A program made the position numbers and the translations under genes. The notes under the pieces are model-generated. The model did no database searches and had not been told where the DNA came from. It worked only from the letters and a program-made list of their open reading frames with translations. A stretch of 64,000 bases of DNA. It comes from Megaleporinus macrocephalus. Its lineage: Eukaryota > Chordata > Actinopteri > Characiformes > Anostomidae. Below are positions 1 to 12,379 of this stretch, in pieces (the stretch's first letter is position 1; each line of letters starts with the position of its first letter). The DNA lies in assembly GCA_021613375.1 (NCBI GenBank), contig CM038720.1, positions 6,120,462-6,184,461 on the forward strand, read 5' to 3'.

Positions 1-1080
1 TTTTTACATTTTAAAAAAGTTTTAGTCTTACAGTGGCTTTCATAGGTTTACTGATCATTAGCTTTTTTTATTTATCAATTAAATGTTATCAATTATTTAT
101 TACATTCAAATATTTTAAAAAATACAATACGCTGAGAAAAAAAGCTGAATAAATAAATGAATTAAAATAATGTATTGTTTATTAAAAGTTTTAGTTTTGA
201 CATTCATAGTGCTGCTGTTTAATAATTCGCTTTTTAATTATTTAATTATTTGCTAATCCCGTTACAATACACAGAGGAAAAAGCAAAATAATAAAATAAT
301 TAAATTAAGTTATTTATTATTTAGTTAGTTATTATATAGTTTTAGTATTACCGTGACTTTCACGGTGATGCTGTTCATTAATCATTCACTTTTTAAGAAT
401 TAATTATTTTATAAAAAAAAGTTACAACTCACTGAGAAAAAAAGCTAAATAAATAAATTAAATAAAATCATTATTTAAGTATTACATTTTAGAAGTTTCA
501 GAATTACCGTGGCATTCATAGTGCTGCAATCATTCACGTTTTTATAAATTATTTTACAATTAATTTATTATTAATACACTGAGGGAAAAAAGCAGAGTAA
601 ATAAATAAATAAACAAATACATAAATGCCAGAGATTTATTTTTAGCACTGAAAATATTTCATTAGTCTCATAACGCATAACAGTTTAATGCCAATATATT
701 TTCTAACAAAATCTTTACTGGAACTGCAGCTTGTAAATTGTGCAACGTGATTGAATAATAAATACTGTAGTTGATCCACCATTTATATATTTTTTAGAGT
801 CCTTTCACAGCTGGAACGGCCAAATGAGCTAAGCTAAAGAGACCTTTTTTAAAGTTAAATAAATAAATAAAAGTAATTTAGAAGTTTTAGTCGTACCATG
901 GAGTTCATAGTGATGCAGTTTATTTATTTATTATTTATTTATATGTTTAATGTTACTCTAAATATTGAGGGGAAAAAACAGAATAAATAAATGAATAAGT
1001 ATATAAATATATTTTTATCATTTTTAGCACTGAAGCATTAAAAATATTGAGTTAGTACCATAACTATTGGGCACTATCCC
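1..1080. repeat. Degenerate AT-rich tandem repeat, period about 155 bp
   Basis: Two markers recur in order. One is a GTTTTAG-TACCGTG-TTCATAGTG-type block near 20, 185, 338, 492 and 870. The other is a CACTGAG-AAAAAAGC-AATAAATAAAT block near 131, 269, 427, 576 and 965. A longer module (TTTTTAGCACTGAA, then ATTAGT-CATAAC) occurs near 640 and 1014. Spacing is 140-160 bp early on and wider later, so this is an old, diverged tandem array or stacked copies of one AT-rich element. It has no coding content. Confidence 0.6.
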
Positions 1081-1517
1081 AAATCTGAGCACCAATGAGA
1101 CACACTGGCAAAGAAGGAGACCCAGGAAACATTGGCCCTGTCTGATATAACAGACCATGTTAGTTACCATATGTACAAAAAAAAACATTAAAAAACATTA
1201 AAACGTAAAGACATAAACAAAATATAATTACATGGGAGGTTGCAGCTCATTCTTTGTATTACAGACTTAATCAATTTTCAATTATTGTTTAATTGAGAGC
1301 CAAAGGTGCTCATGCTTGCAGAAACTTCCACAATCTGTCCAAAAATATCCAGACAGTCCTACTAATTAGTAATTTATGTGTCCTACTAATTGCATTTTTT
1401 TTGCTTACACAGGTGTTCAAATCTATAATCTCCATTGAAAAAGCACCTGATCAATAGAACAGCATGCTCCATAGTAGGCAAGCGTGGTCTACAGGGGTAA
1501 AAGTCCCCCCAGTGTTG
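1081..1517. other. Single-copy intergenic sequence, nothing recognised
   Basis: AT-rich sequence with no repeat unit, no long open frame and no motif I can support. Confidence 0.5.
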
Positions 1518-1760
1518 GGCTGTGGAGTAGGGATGGGCGATACCAGTGATTTTCTATTTGATCCAATACCAAGTAATACCAAGGCTAATGTCCACATACC
1601 AATACTGACACCGATACTGATATTGATACTGATATTGATACCGATACTGATATTGATACTGATATTGATACCGATACTGATATTGATACTGATATTGATA
1701 CCAATACTGACATTGATACTGATATTGATACCGATACTGATATTTTAAAGTTTGTAGTTT
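1518..1760. mobile_element. DNA-transposon-like fragment with GATAYY hexamer expansion
   Basis: Starts with GTAGGGATGGGCGATACC, an end that I recall as dispersed in teleost genomes. From about 1594 to 1747 it becomes runs of GATACT, GATATT and GATACC hexamers arranged as a 30-bp higher-order unit (five hexamers), repeated about five times. Because the hexamer is a multiple of three, a 94-residue frame of alternating Ile/Leu/Pro stays open across it; I regard that frame as spurious. The transposon class is uncertain. Confidence 0.45.
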
Positions 1761-1889
1761 TCCATATTCACAAATAGTAAACAGTCAGAAAGAGAACAGA
1801 GTCTGAGATTAAATATTAAATACACGTTCACTCTGTTAAAAAAATAACCTGAAAATAACCTAACAGTGTCAACCTGTGTAGCTGTACAG

Positions 1890-2716
1890 TCTGCCTCTCT
1901 CTAGTGAACACACACAGACACTAGGGGGCAGTGAAACACTCACATACACACACACACACACACTAATGAACACATATACACTAGGGGGCAGTTAAACATT
2001 CACACACACACACACACACTAAGGGGCAGTGAAACATACACACACACTAGTGAACACACGCACACACACACTAGGTGGCAGTGAAACATACACACACACA
2101 CTAGTGAACACACGCACACACACACTAGGGGCAGTGAAACACATGCACACTCACATGCACACTTGTGAACAAACACACACTAGGTGCAGTGAAACATAAA
2201 CACACACATATACACACACTAGGGGCAGTGAAACACATATACACACTCACATTCCCAATTGTAACCACACACACTAGGTCAAGTAAAACATACACACACT
2301 AGTGAACACACATGTTAGGGGGCAGTGAAACACTCACATGCACACACACACTAGTGAACACACACACTAGTGAACACACAGACACACTAGGGGCAGTGAC
2401 ACATACACACTCACATTCACACTTGTGAACAAACACCCACTAGGTGCAGTGAAACATAAACACACACACATACACACACACACTAGGGGCAGTGAAACAC
2501 ATACACACTCACATTCACAATTGTGAACACACACACACTAGGTCAAGTAAAGCATACACACACGAGTGAACACACACGTTAGGGGCAGTGAAACATTCAC
2601 ATGCACACACACACACTAGGGGGCAATGAAACACCCACATACAGGCACTAGTGAACACAGAGACACTAGGGGGCAGTGAAACATTTACACACACACTAGG
2701 GGGCAGTGACACACTT

Positions 2717-2770
<54 letters not shown>

Positions 2771-3640
2771 GGGGCAGTGAAACACATACACACTCACATC
2801 CACACTTGTGAACAAACACACACTAGGTCAAATAAAACATATATACACACACTAGTGAACACACACGTTAGGAGGCAGTGAAACACTCACATGCACACAC
2901 ACACTAGTGAACACACACTAGTGAACACACAGACACACTAGGGGGCAGTGAAACACCCACATACAGGCACTAGTGAACACAGACACTAGGGGGCAGTGAA
3001 ACATTTACACACACACGAGAGGGCAGTGACACATATATACGCACACACTAGTGAACACAAAGACACTAGGGGGCAGTAAAACACTCTCATACACATAAAC
3101 ACACTAGTGAACACAAAGACTCTAGGGGGCAGAGAAACACTCTCATACACATAAACACACTAGTAAACACAAAGACACTAGGGGGCAGTAAAACACTCTC
3201 ATACACATAAACACACTAGTAAACACAAAGACTCTAGGGGCCAGAGAAACACTCTCATACACACAAACACACTAGTAAACACAAAGACACTAGGGGGCAG
3301 TAAAACACTCTCATACACATAAACACACTAGTAAACACAAAGACTCTAGGGGCCAGAGAAACACTCTCATACACACAAACACACTAGTAAACACAAATAC
3401 ACTAGGGGGCAGTAAAACACTCTCATACACATAAACACACTAGTAAACACAAAGACACTAGGGGGCAGAGAAACACTCTCATACACATAAACACACTAGT
3501 AAACACAAAGACACTAGGGGGCAGAGAAACACTCTCATACACATAAACACACTAGTAAACACAAAGACACTAGGGGGCAGTAAAACACTCTCATACACAT
3601 AAACACACTAGTGAACACTAGGAACAGGTGTCTTTCTCAA
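1890..3640 (-). repeat. Minisatellite from SINE tail, CTCF-like motif in each unit
   Basis: About 25 units of 40-65 bp. Each has a CACTAGTGAACAC half, a variable (CA)n stretch (longest about 2719-2768) and an ACACTAGGGGGCAGTGAAAC half. Units between about 3050 and 3610 are a more homogeneous 55-57-bp subfamily. The array runs directly into a tRNA-like SINE head at 3640-3703. An isolated SINE at 62935-63146 carries one copy of the same CACTAGGGGGCAGT segment at the same relative place. The array is therefore best explained as expansion of the 3' part of a minus-strand SINE. The open frames here are CA-repeat artefacts. Confidence 0.8.
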
Positions 3641-3703
3641 CATGGAATCGAACCAGTGACCTTCCAGTCACAAGGCTGGTTTCCTAACCTCCAGCCCACC
3701 ACA
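3640..3703 (-). mobile_element. tRNA-like head of a SINE (truncated)
   Basis: On the minus strand 3644-3654 reads GGTTCGATTCC, a perfect RNA polymerase III B-box. It lies downstream of a GGTTAGGAAACCAGCC-type region in the A-box position. The same head is at 63080-63146. Only the head and the expanded tail remain; the middle of the SINE (the GCTCAAGGGCAC region seen in the other copy) has been lost or replaced by the minisatellite. Confidence 0.65.
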
Positions 3704-4473
3704 GGTGTTTTACCTGTCTTCACCATTTCCAGGTGTTTTGTCAGGTTTGTGTATTTACTGCTGTCCTGTTGTTGTTTATTGGGGTAAATAAATAAATCTT
3801 AACTGTTTCTTTTTCCGTCAGCTGCTGCTCACTGACTACACGCCGTCCTCCGGTGAGCCTCTGAGCAGATCTGTGACTGCTGGCCGCCTGCACTACTTTT
3901 TCACTAGTGCACTGATGGAGCGGAGGTGGATGGTGGAAGGACAAGTAGCTCCTATGCTATGTATCACTATTCATGGCAGGAGTTGTCACTGAGAGATAAA
4001 CACTCCTTCTAAATAAATAATCTAATGATAATATTTTGGATCAGTGGATAGGTATTGATCCTCCACTCCATACAGTGGAGCAGTGGCCCAGCGGACTCTG
4101 GAGGGGCGCTAACAAGGAATAAACTCTCTCCTCCTCTCTTCAGTCCACTTAGGGCTGCACTTCCATGTTCAGACAGATGATGGCGCCAAAGTTCTGCTCT
4201 AGATTACTGGGATTCAGTCTATTCAGTAAATCCTGTCCTGATAGAAATATGATCCTGAATCCTGTTCAGATGATACATGAGGAGAGTGTTCTTCTCAGTG
4301 GAGAGCTGGAGGTTTATGTTGGAGATCATGTTCATCAGAACGCTCCTCCGGATTGAGGAGGCCTGAGGGACATCCAGACGCTCATCAGAGAGAAGCTCCA
4401 GAGCTCAGTGGAGAACAGCCACAACCTTAACCCTTTAAAGCCTGAACCATGAAACTAAGCGTTTATTACACTA
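3704..4473. other. Single-copy sequence; one weak exon-like segment
   Basis: No repeat structure. At 3822-3852 a 31-bp segment is preceded by a pyrimidine tract ending in CAG and followed by GTGAGC, the pattern of an internal exon. The frame through it stays open to about 3990, but I recognise no protein. The segment 4160-4440 is also open for 63 codons without recognisable similarity. Neither is strong enough to call a gene. Confidence 0.35.
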
Positions 4474-4601
4474 TCAATAATAATAATAATAATAATAATA
4501 GTTGCTAACAATTTAAACGTATAAATACAAATTAGTGAACACACACACACACAAACACACACACACAAACACACACACACACTAGGGGCAGTGAAACAAC
4601 A

Positions 4602-4633
<32 letters not shown>

Positions 4634-4792
4634 TATAATAACCACATATACACACACACTAGTGAACACACACACTAGTGAACACACATAATAGGGGCAG
4701 TAAAACAACTACATACACACATACTAGTGAACACATACACACACTAATAAACACACACATATATATAATATATATATTGTAATATATGTATG

Positions 4793-4833
<41 letters not shown>

Positions 4834-4835
4834 GA
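4474..4835. repeat. Microsatellite cluster: (AAT)n, CA-rich SINE-tail units, (AT)n
   Basis: An (AAT)n tract covers 4475-4500. Then about 200 bp of CA-rich sequence with CACTAGTGAACACACA and CACTAGGGGCAGTGAAACA blocks shows a second, short expansion of the same SINE-tail unit as at 1890-3640. It ends in an (AT)n tract at about 4797-4830. Confidence 0.75.
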
Positions 4836-5219
4836 CTATTTTCAATTTAATTCATGTTTTGAAGACTGTTTACTTATTTAAATGTATTTATTTATTTATT
4901 TATTTATTTATTTATTGTGATTACATGCATTTATTGTATAACTCATGTTCTTCTCTATATGCATTGGGTAACAGAGATTATATCATGTTTATTTACTTGT
5001 TCATCAAATTTCTAGATTGATGGTGAATTATTTATTCCATATTAATTCAGTTATATTTGAATATATATTTAATTTACCATAAATATTAATGACTTGGATG
5101 CGTTTATTCGCCCATTATGTTTTATGTGTTGTGAACAGTGATTGTTTTATTCTATAATTTTTGGACTGATGTATTGACTGTTATTATTTAATTTATTTGT
5201 GATTTGATTGGATTCAATT
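4836..5219. other. AT-rich intergenic sequence with (TTTA)n
   Basis: A perfect (TTTA)n run lies at about 4885-4917. The rest is AT-rich and featureless, without supportable motifs. Confidence 0.5.
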
Positions 5220-6028
5220 GAATTCCTCTGTCCGTAACTGTCCAGCGACCTTGTGCTGCAGCTCGGGCTCTCTTGTATGGAGTGAGCTAATTGTCATTGT
5301 TCATTTCCTCAGCCGTGAAGTTCATGATTGGAAATAAATGGCATTATCATGAAGCGTCCGGCCCTGTTGCAGGTATTAACCTGAGCGGCTCTCAGACTGT
5401 ACAGTAACACCGGAGGCTCCGGGGAGCGGGGGCTGATCGATTGGATCCAGGCGCGATGAGCTTGTTGTGGAAATAATGCCTGGAATTGAGCTCTTACGGC
5501 CGGACGGCAGCATGAACATGGTATTTCATCCAGTGACACAGATAAGAGGAGGAATGGATTGGAGTCTGTGCTTGAAGTAATCTGGCTGAGAGAGGCCTGC
5601 GCGCTGATCCTCAGCCAGGCTGAAGTCAGGAGGGGCTCCGCTGTGAGACGGTTCTCTCTCCTCCTCGGCAGGAAAATAGGACACGGAGAGCAATTAGCAG
5701 CAGGACGGACTTCTACCCTGGCCCCTCTGACCCCACTGCCACCGAGCCCAAAGCCTCTCTGGACCATCGCGCACCCCTGGCCAACTTTCTGACCAAATGA
5801 TGGCACTGAAAGTCTCCTGGTGTCTCACTAGAGGATCCAGTCACCATGGACGTGCAGTGTGACACACCTGAGGGAGTCAGTCTATCTGGTCCAGTCAGCG
5901 TGATGAACTGTTGGGGTCTATTGGGACAGTCTTGCCCTGTACCCGCCCCACGATAGGGAAACTGTGCCAGGCCAAGAGGGGCCGTTGCAGCAGGGACATG
6001 GTCCAGAGAGAGGACCGGGAGTGCTGCA
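5220..6028. other. Single-copy GC-richer block, candidate conserved non-coding DNA
   Basis: The base composition changes abruptly from the AT-rich flank, and no tandem or dispersed repeat is visible. A 165-codon frame on the minus strand and a 77-codon frame on the plus strand overlap here. Neither has recognisable domains and both lack plausible splice context. It could be a conserved enhancer or an unrecognised exon cluster; only alignment to other fishes would decide. Confidence 0.3.
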
Positions 6029-8840
6029 TACTATACACACATACAACACTACACAACTATACACATATACAACACTACACAACTATACACACATACAACA
6101 CTACATTACTATACACATATACAACACTACACAACTATACACATATACAACACTACACAACTATACACACATACAACACTACACAACTATACACATATAC
6201 AACACTACACAACTATACACACATACAACACTACATTACTATACACATATACAACACTACACAACTATACACATATACAACACTACACAACTATACACAC
6301 ATACAACACTACACAACTATACACATATACAACACTACACAACTATACACATATACAACACTACACAACTATACACATATACAACACTACACAACTATAC
6401 ACACATACAACACTACACAACTATACACATATACAACACTACACAACTATACACATATACAACACTACATTACTATACACATATACAACACTATACACAT
6501 ATACAACACTACACAACTATACACATATACAACACTACACAACTATACACACATACAACACTACACAACTATACACATATACAACACTACATTACTATAC
6601 ACATATACAACACTACACAACTATACACACATACAACACTACACAACTATACACATATACAACACTACACAACTATACACATATACAACACTACACAACT
6701 ATACACATATACAACACTACACAACTATACACATATACAACACTACATTACTATACACATATACAACACTACACAACTATACACACATACAACACTACAC
6801 AACTATACACATATACAACACTACACAACTATACACACATACAACACTACACAACTATACACATATACAACACTACATTACTATACACATATACAACACT
6901 ACACAACTATACACACATACAACACTACACAACTATACACACATACAACACTACACAACTATACACATATACAACACTACATTACTATACACATATACAA
7001 CACTACATTACTATACACATATACAACACTACACAACTATACACATATACAACACTACATTACTATACACATATACAACACTACACAACTATACACATAT
7101 ACAACACTACACAACTATACACATATACAACACTACATTACTATACACATATACAACACTACACAACTATACACACATACAACACTACACAACTATACAC
7201 ACATACAACACTACACAACTATACACATATACAACACTACACAACTATACACATATACAACACTACACAACTATACACATATACAACACTACATTACTAT
7301 ACACATATACAACACTACACAACTATACACATATACAACACTACACAACTATAAACACATACAACACTACACAACTATACACACATACAACACTACACAA
7401 CTATACACATATACAACACTACATTACTATACACATATACAACACTACACAACTATACACATATACAACACTACATTACTATACACATATACAACACTAC
7501 ACAACTATACACACATACAACACTACACAACTATACACATATACAACACTACACAACTATACACACATACAACACTACACAACTATACACATATACAACA
7601 CTAAATTACTATACACATATACAACACTACACAACTATACACACATACAACACTACACAACTATACACATATACAACACTACATTACTATACACATATAC
7701 AACACTACACAACTATACACACATACGACACTACACAACTATACACACATACGACACTACACAACTATACACATATACAACACTACACAACTATACACAT
7801 ATACAACACTACATTACTATACACATATACAATACTACACAACTATACACATATACAACACTACATTACTATACACATATACAACACTACACAACTATAC
7901 ACATATACAACACTACACAACTATACACATATACAACACTACATTACTATACACATATACAACACTACACAACTATACACACATACAACACTACACAACT
8001 ATACACATATACAACACTACACAACTATACACATATACAACACTACATTACTATACACATATACAATACTACACAACTATACACATATACAACACTACAT
8101 TACTATACACATATACAACACTACACAACTATACACATATACAACACTACATTACTATACACATATACAACACTACACAACTATACACACATACAACACT
8201 ACACAACTATACACATATACAACACTACACAACTATACACACATACAACACTACACAACTATACACATATACAACACTACACAACTATACACATATACAA
8301 CACTACACAACTATACACACATACAACACTACACAACTATACACATATACAACACTACACAACTATACACACATACAACACTACACAACTATACACACAT
8401 ACAACATTACATTACTATACACATATACAACACTACACAACTATACACACATACAACACTACACAACTATACACATATACAACACTACATTACTATACAC
8501 ATATACAACACTACACAACTATACACATATACAACACTACATTACTATACACATATACAACACTACACAACTATACACATATACAACACTACACAACTAT
8601 ACACATATACAACACTACATTACTATACACATATACAACACTACACAACTATACACACATACAACACTACACAACTATACACACATACGACACTACACAA
8701 CTATACACACATACAACACTACACAACTATACACATATACAACACTACACAACTATACACATATACAACACTACACAACTATACACACATACAACACTAC
8801 ACAACTATACACACATACAGCACTACACAACTATACACAT
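6029..8840. repeat. 26-bp minisatellite, about 108 copies
   Basis: The unit is built from TACAACACTACACAACTAT followed by ACACATA. Two positions vary: CACAACTAT versus CATTACTAT, and ACATATAC versus ACACATAC. Because 26 is not a multiple of three and the unit has no stop in any plus-strand frame, frames stay open for up to 997 codons, with a period of 26 residues (three units). I treat those frames as non-coding. One short unit near 6480-6505 marks an internal deletion. Confidence 0.95.
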
Positions 8841-9250
8841 CTACAACAATACACATAAACATCAATACACATATACACCCATAATAAATTATACAGATAT
8901 ATAACAATACACAACTATATACATAAACAACACTACACAACTATACACACATACAACACTACACAACTATACACACATACAACACTACACAACTATACAC
9001 ATCCACAACAATACACATATACATCAATACACATATACACCCATAATAAATTATACACCTATACAACAATACACATATACAACACTACACAACTATACAC
9101 ATATACAACACTACACAACTATACACATCCACAACAATACACATATACATCAATACACATATACACCCATAATAAATTATACAGATAAATAACAATACAC
9201 AACTATATACATAAACAACACTACACAACTATACACACATACAACACTAC
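8841..9250. repeat. Complex higher-order repeat derived from the 26-bp array
   Basis: A compound module containing CACCCATAATAAATTATAC and AACTATATACATAAACAAC occurs at about 8838, 9000 and 9126, separated by ordinary 26-bp units. Copies at 8838 and 9126 share the longer form, whereas the middle copy is a shorter variant. The module is a diverged derivative of the same ACA-rich unit. Confidence 0.75.
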
Positions 9251-9770
9251 ACAACAATACACATAAACAACACTACACATATACAACAATACACATATAC
9301 AACAATACACAACTATACACCTATACAACAATACACATATACAACAATACACAACTATACACCCATACAACAGTACACATATACAACAATACACAACTAT
9401 ACACCCATACAACAATACACATATACAACAATACACAACTATACACCCATACAACAATACACATATACAACAATACACAACTATACACCCATACAACAAT
9501 ACACATATACAACAATACACAACAATACACCCATACAACAATACACATATACAACAATACACAACTATACACCTATACAACAATACACATATACAACGAT
9601 ACACAACTATACACCCATACAACAATACACATATACAACAATACACAACTATACACCTATACAACAATACACATATACAACGATACACAACTATACACCT
9701 ATACAACAATTCAAAACTATACAACTCTACACAACTATACACACATACAACTCTACACAACTATACATAT
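9251..9770. repeat. 42-bp minisatellite derived from the 26-bp unit
   Basis: Units combine a 26-bp-like part (ACACATATACAACAATACAC) with a 16-bp extension ACACCCATACAACAAT, giving a 42-bp period, clearest at 9332-9600. As 42 is a multiple of three, the minus strand keeps a Cys/Val/Leu/Tyr-rich frame open for 179 codons; this is a by-product of periodicity. Confidence 0.85.
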
Positions 9771-10040
9771 ATGCAAAAAATGCACAACCATAATCAACAA
9801 TTTACATATACAACCATACACAACTATAACATGTACAACAACCCAAACACTTACATAACAATACACATATACAGCAATTTACAACTATACACATACAAGA
9901 ATATACATTACACTATATACATATACACAGCTATTCAAATATATACCAATACAGCATTACACAACTATACACATACACACCAATAACACTGCACATACAC
10001 TACTGTACAAAAGGCTGCAGCAGCTGAGCTGATAGTTTAA
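9771..10040. repeat. Decayed edge of the ACA-rich minisatellite
   Basis: ACATATACA and CAACTATACACA words persist but with irregular spacing and substitutions, consistent with the degenerating border of the array. It fades into non-repetitive sequence at about 10000. Confidence 0.6.
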
Positions 10041-10345
10041 AACCCTTTACCTGATCAATAAGTGCAGATCTGATTAGAACAGGTGTAAATAATCATACAT
10101 ACAATACAAAGTAACATGAATATCTTATTGTGAGAGAAGTAGATCAGATCTTGATCCAGTTTGAAGAACAAAGTTAGGTTCCAGATTTCTCCTGGACGCC
10201 CCAGACATTGTATGAACGTGTTCAGTTCCTTCAGCAGCAAATCTTGATTTAGCTTAATGAAGTACTGAGCAGTCAAAGCAGGTATTAGATGAGAACTGAT
10301 AATAATACTGGGTTGTTTAGGAGAAGCTTGGAAAGGGTTAAATAA
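10041..10345 (-). repeat. Dispersed repeat, unclassified, shared with 36760 region
   Basis: The interval 10275-10320 is the near-exact reverse complement of 36763-36805 (core AACAACCCAGTATTAT and CTCATCTAATACCTGCT). This shows a dispersed element present here in inverted orientation. The minus strand also has a 98-codon frame, and the two copies share a short peptide similarity. I ascribe that to DNA-level relatedness; a decayed transposon ORF cannot be excluded. Confidence 0.45.
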
Positions 10346-10866
10346 ACACACTAAATAAATAAATAAATAAATACTTATTTTATTTTATTTATACTACTTC
10401 AATATTTAAATAATAAAGTGTTAAGATAGAAGCATCCTGTCTGGAAACAATATATTTTTATATATAATGATGTCCTCAAGTGCCTCAAACCTTTACATAG
10501 TACTGTATATAACTATACACGTATATGACATCATACAAAATAAAAAATACACAACAATGCATGTTGCTGTTGGGACAAAACCACGGATCTTAATATTTAT
10601 TTATTTATTTGCACATATTTTATCATTTATAATGTGTGTAAATGTTTTGATGTGTAAACGTTATGATGAATGGACTAATAGACAAATTCCAAAATAATAA
10701 CTCATGAATTTTTCCCTCTCTTGTAAACATTGAGCTGAGGAGACGAGAGGTTTTATTTACAGTGACGACGTACAACAAAACATTTTTCTTCTTAATTCTT
10801 ATTCTGTGCTTTTCTTCACTTACACACACACACATATACACACACATATACACACAGAGGGAAAAT
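10346..10866. other. AT-rich single-copy sequence
   Basis: Contains a short (AAAT)n run at about 10350-10372 and a CA/TA stretch at 10820-10856. No supportable gene or element. Confidence 0.45.
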
Positions 10867-11289
10867 TCAAACAACTGTAATGAAAAAGAAAAAAAAATGA
10901 TGAAACAGGGAGTAACCTGAGCTGTAAGTGGGGGGAGGTTCACTACCCTCTGGATATTGACTCTTTTTTCCCTTTTTAGAAACATTAACGTCTCCGAATG
11001 GAGGCAGGGAGCGTTCACTTCTCAACATACACTCACGCTCTACAAACTCCCCTCCACATTTAACACACACGCTTAAAAAGCCTCCACCACAATTAGAGAA
11101 GAGAACCAAAGCTGAGCTGGACCTGTTTTTTCTAGAAAGCCACAAACACAAATATTTACCGGCTCTGGTGCTTTTATCCTCTCTTCCTTCTGACTTCAGC
11201 TCAGACGTCTTCTCTGTGAGCTTAACAGCTTCATCACTCATTAAAGCTGTGAGTAGAAACACCTTCCTGTTGAAGAGATGTCTTCAGAG
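10867..11289 (-). other. Single-copy block with a weak exon-like minus-strand frame
   Basis: On the minus strand, from about 11262 downwards, an ATG follows a TTTCTACTCACAG acceptor-like sequence. A charged 28-codon stretch follows (start MSDEAVKLTEKT), then GGTAAATAT, a possible donor. The acceptor-side sequence CTGTGAGTAGAAACACC recurs at 11548-11565, so part of this block is locally duplicated and therefore more repeat-like than gene-like. No known protein recognised. Confidence 0.2.
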
Positions 11290-11930
11290 GTTCGGGGTTA
11301 AAGGACTGTTTAAATAAAGAATCAATGTTGTGTTATTTAGACTTGAACTCAGACCTTAAGCTTAGAGACTAAAGATTTGACTCTGACTCAAAATCCAGAG
11401 AGTCAAAGTGCGACTTTGGACTTGAACCTCAGAAGGTCAAACCTTGTCTTTGACATCCAGAGATCGAGATTGAACTTGGTGTGAACCCTAAGACACGACT
11501 CTGACCTTACAGTCTATAGACATGACGTCTTCTCTGAGTAGAAGCTGTGAGTAGAAACACCTTCCTGTTGAAGAGATGTCAGACTCAACTTGGTCTCTGT
11601 CCTTACAGACTACAGACTTGACTCTGACTCAAAGTCCAAAGACTCAAGACTCCAAATGGAACCCCAGAGAATGAAGGTTAAGTAGGTTTGTAGAGAGTTG
11701 AAATGAGACTCAAGACTTCAACTCCAGTGAGTAAACACTCAGACTTGAACCCCAAGTTCTGACTTGACTCAAGTCAATTAAATTTACACTCTAACCTTGG
11801 ATACTAGAGATTCAACCCTTACCCAAAATCCAAAGATTTGAAGTTTGATTTGGTCTGGGCCCCAGAGAGTCACGACTTGACTTAGACTCTCAGAGTTTCA
11901 GAGACTCTACAGAACACTACATAACAGAAC
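11290..11930. repeat. Degenerate GACTC-rich tandem repeat
   Basis: Irregular units of roughly 30-60 bp built from GACTTGAC, GACTCAAAGTC, AGAGAGTCAAAG and AACCCCAGAG. They are related in wording to the 34-bp arrays at 42.9-49.4 kb and the 28-bp array at 30.7-31.6 kb, but much more diverged. It includes a duplicated 30-bp segment (AGTAGAAACACCTTCCTGTT) at about 11250 and 11553. Confidence 0.55.
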
Positions 11931-12379
11931 AAATGCTGTATTAACTACTTTTAGGGCCCCTCGAACAGTTCAAAGAGCGGCTGTGATTACTTAGGCTTGC
12001 AGTTATCACATACCTGTTGGCAATATTTAGCCTCGTGGTTCTAAAGAAGTAAACTTCAGACACAAGCATGTCTTAGCTGCTCCACTACGTTTGAACTGAA
12101 GAGGGGAAACAGTGTAAATTTGATTTTTGGCCGAACTACCCCCTTTAAGCCGCGCCATTACTGAGCTCAGAGTGATAATCCTCAAAATGGATTTAAGCTC
12201 TTGAAAGCCACTAGCGCACGCACTCAGGCATCAATCCTGAAGTTGCGGCGGATAAGACAGAGGGTCCGGGGCTATAAAAGGGAGCGGAGTGTTGGAGAGT
12301 GTGTTTATGAGATCTTCTCTAACAGCGACCGGGACTCCTCGACACAGATATCAGTCTGGAAATATGATTGCTTTATACT
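11931..12379. other. Single-copy sequence containing a TATA-like core promoter motif
   Basis: No repeats. It includes a 60-codon plus frame with no recognisable similarity. The notable motif, a GC-flanked TATA box, is listed separately. The segment may be conserved non-coding DNA. Confidence 0.35.
12268..12290 (+). promoter_or_regulatory. Candidate TATA-box core promoter
   Basis: GGGGCTATAAAAGGGAGCGG contains a canonical TATAAAAG at 12273-12280 flanked by G/C on both sides, as in strong RNA polymerase II promoters. A start would be expected near 12303. No downstream exon is recognisable before the foldback transposon at 12380, so it may be a promoter of an unseen transcript, an enhancer-like conserved element or chance. 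Confidence 0.3.

Noticed and set aside
3640..3703. Possible tRNA gene on the minus strand
   Set aside because: B-box is present but the cloverleaf is incomplete and the sequence continues into a SINE body; the same holds for 63080-63146.
5911..8904. 997- and 546-codon Thr/Tyr/His-rich open frames
   Set aside because: They are translations of a stop-free 26-bp minisatellite with a 26-residue period; overlapping frames give the same peptide, and no splice or promoter context is seen.
10867..11262. Minus-strand 131-codon frame with exon-like start
   Set aside because: Local sequence duplication of the acceptor region and lack of recognisable similarity make a gene unlikely; kept only as a weak note.
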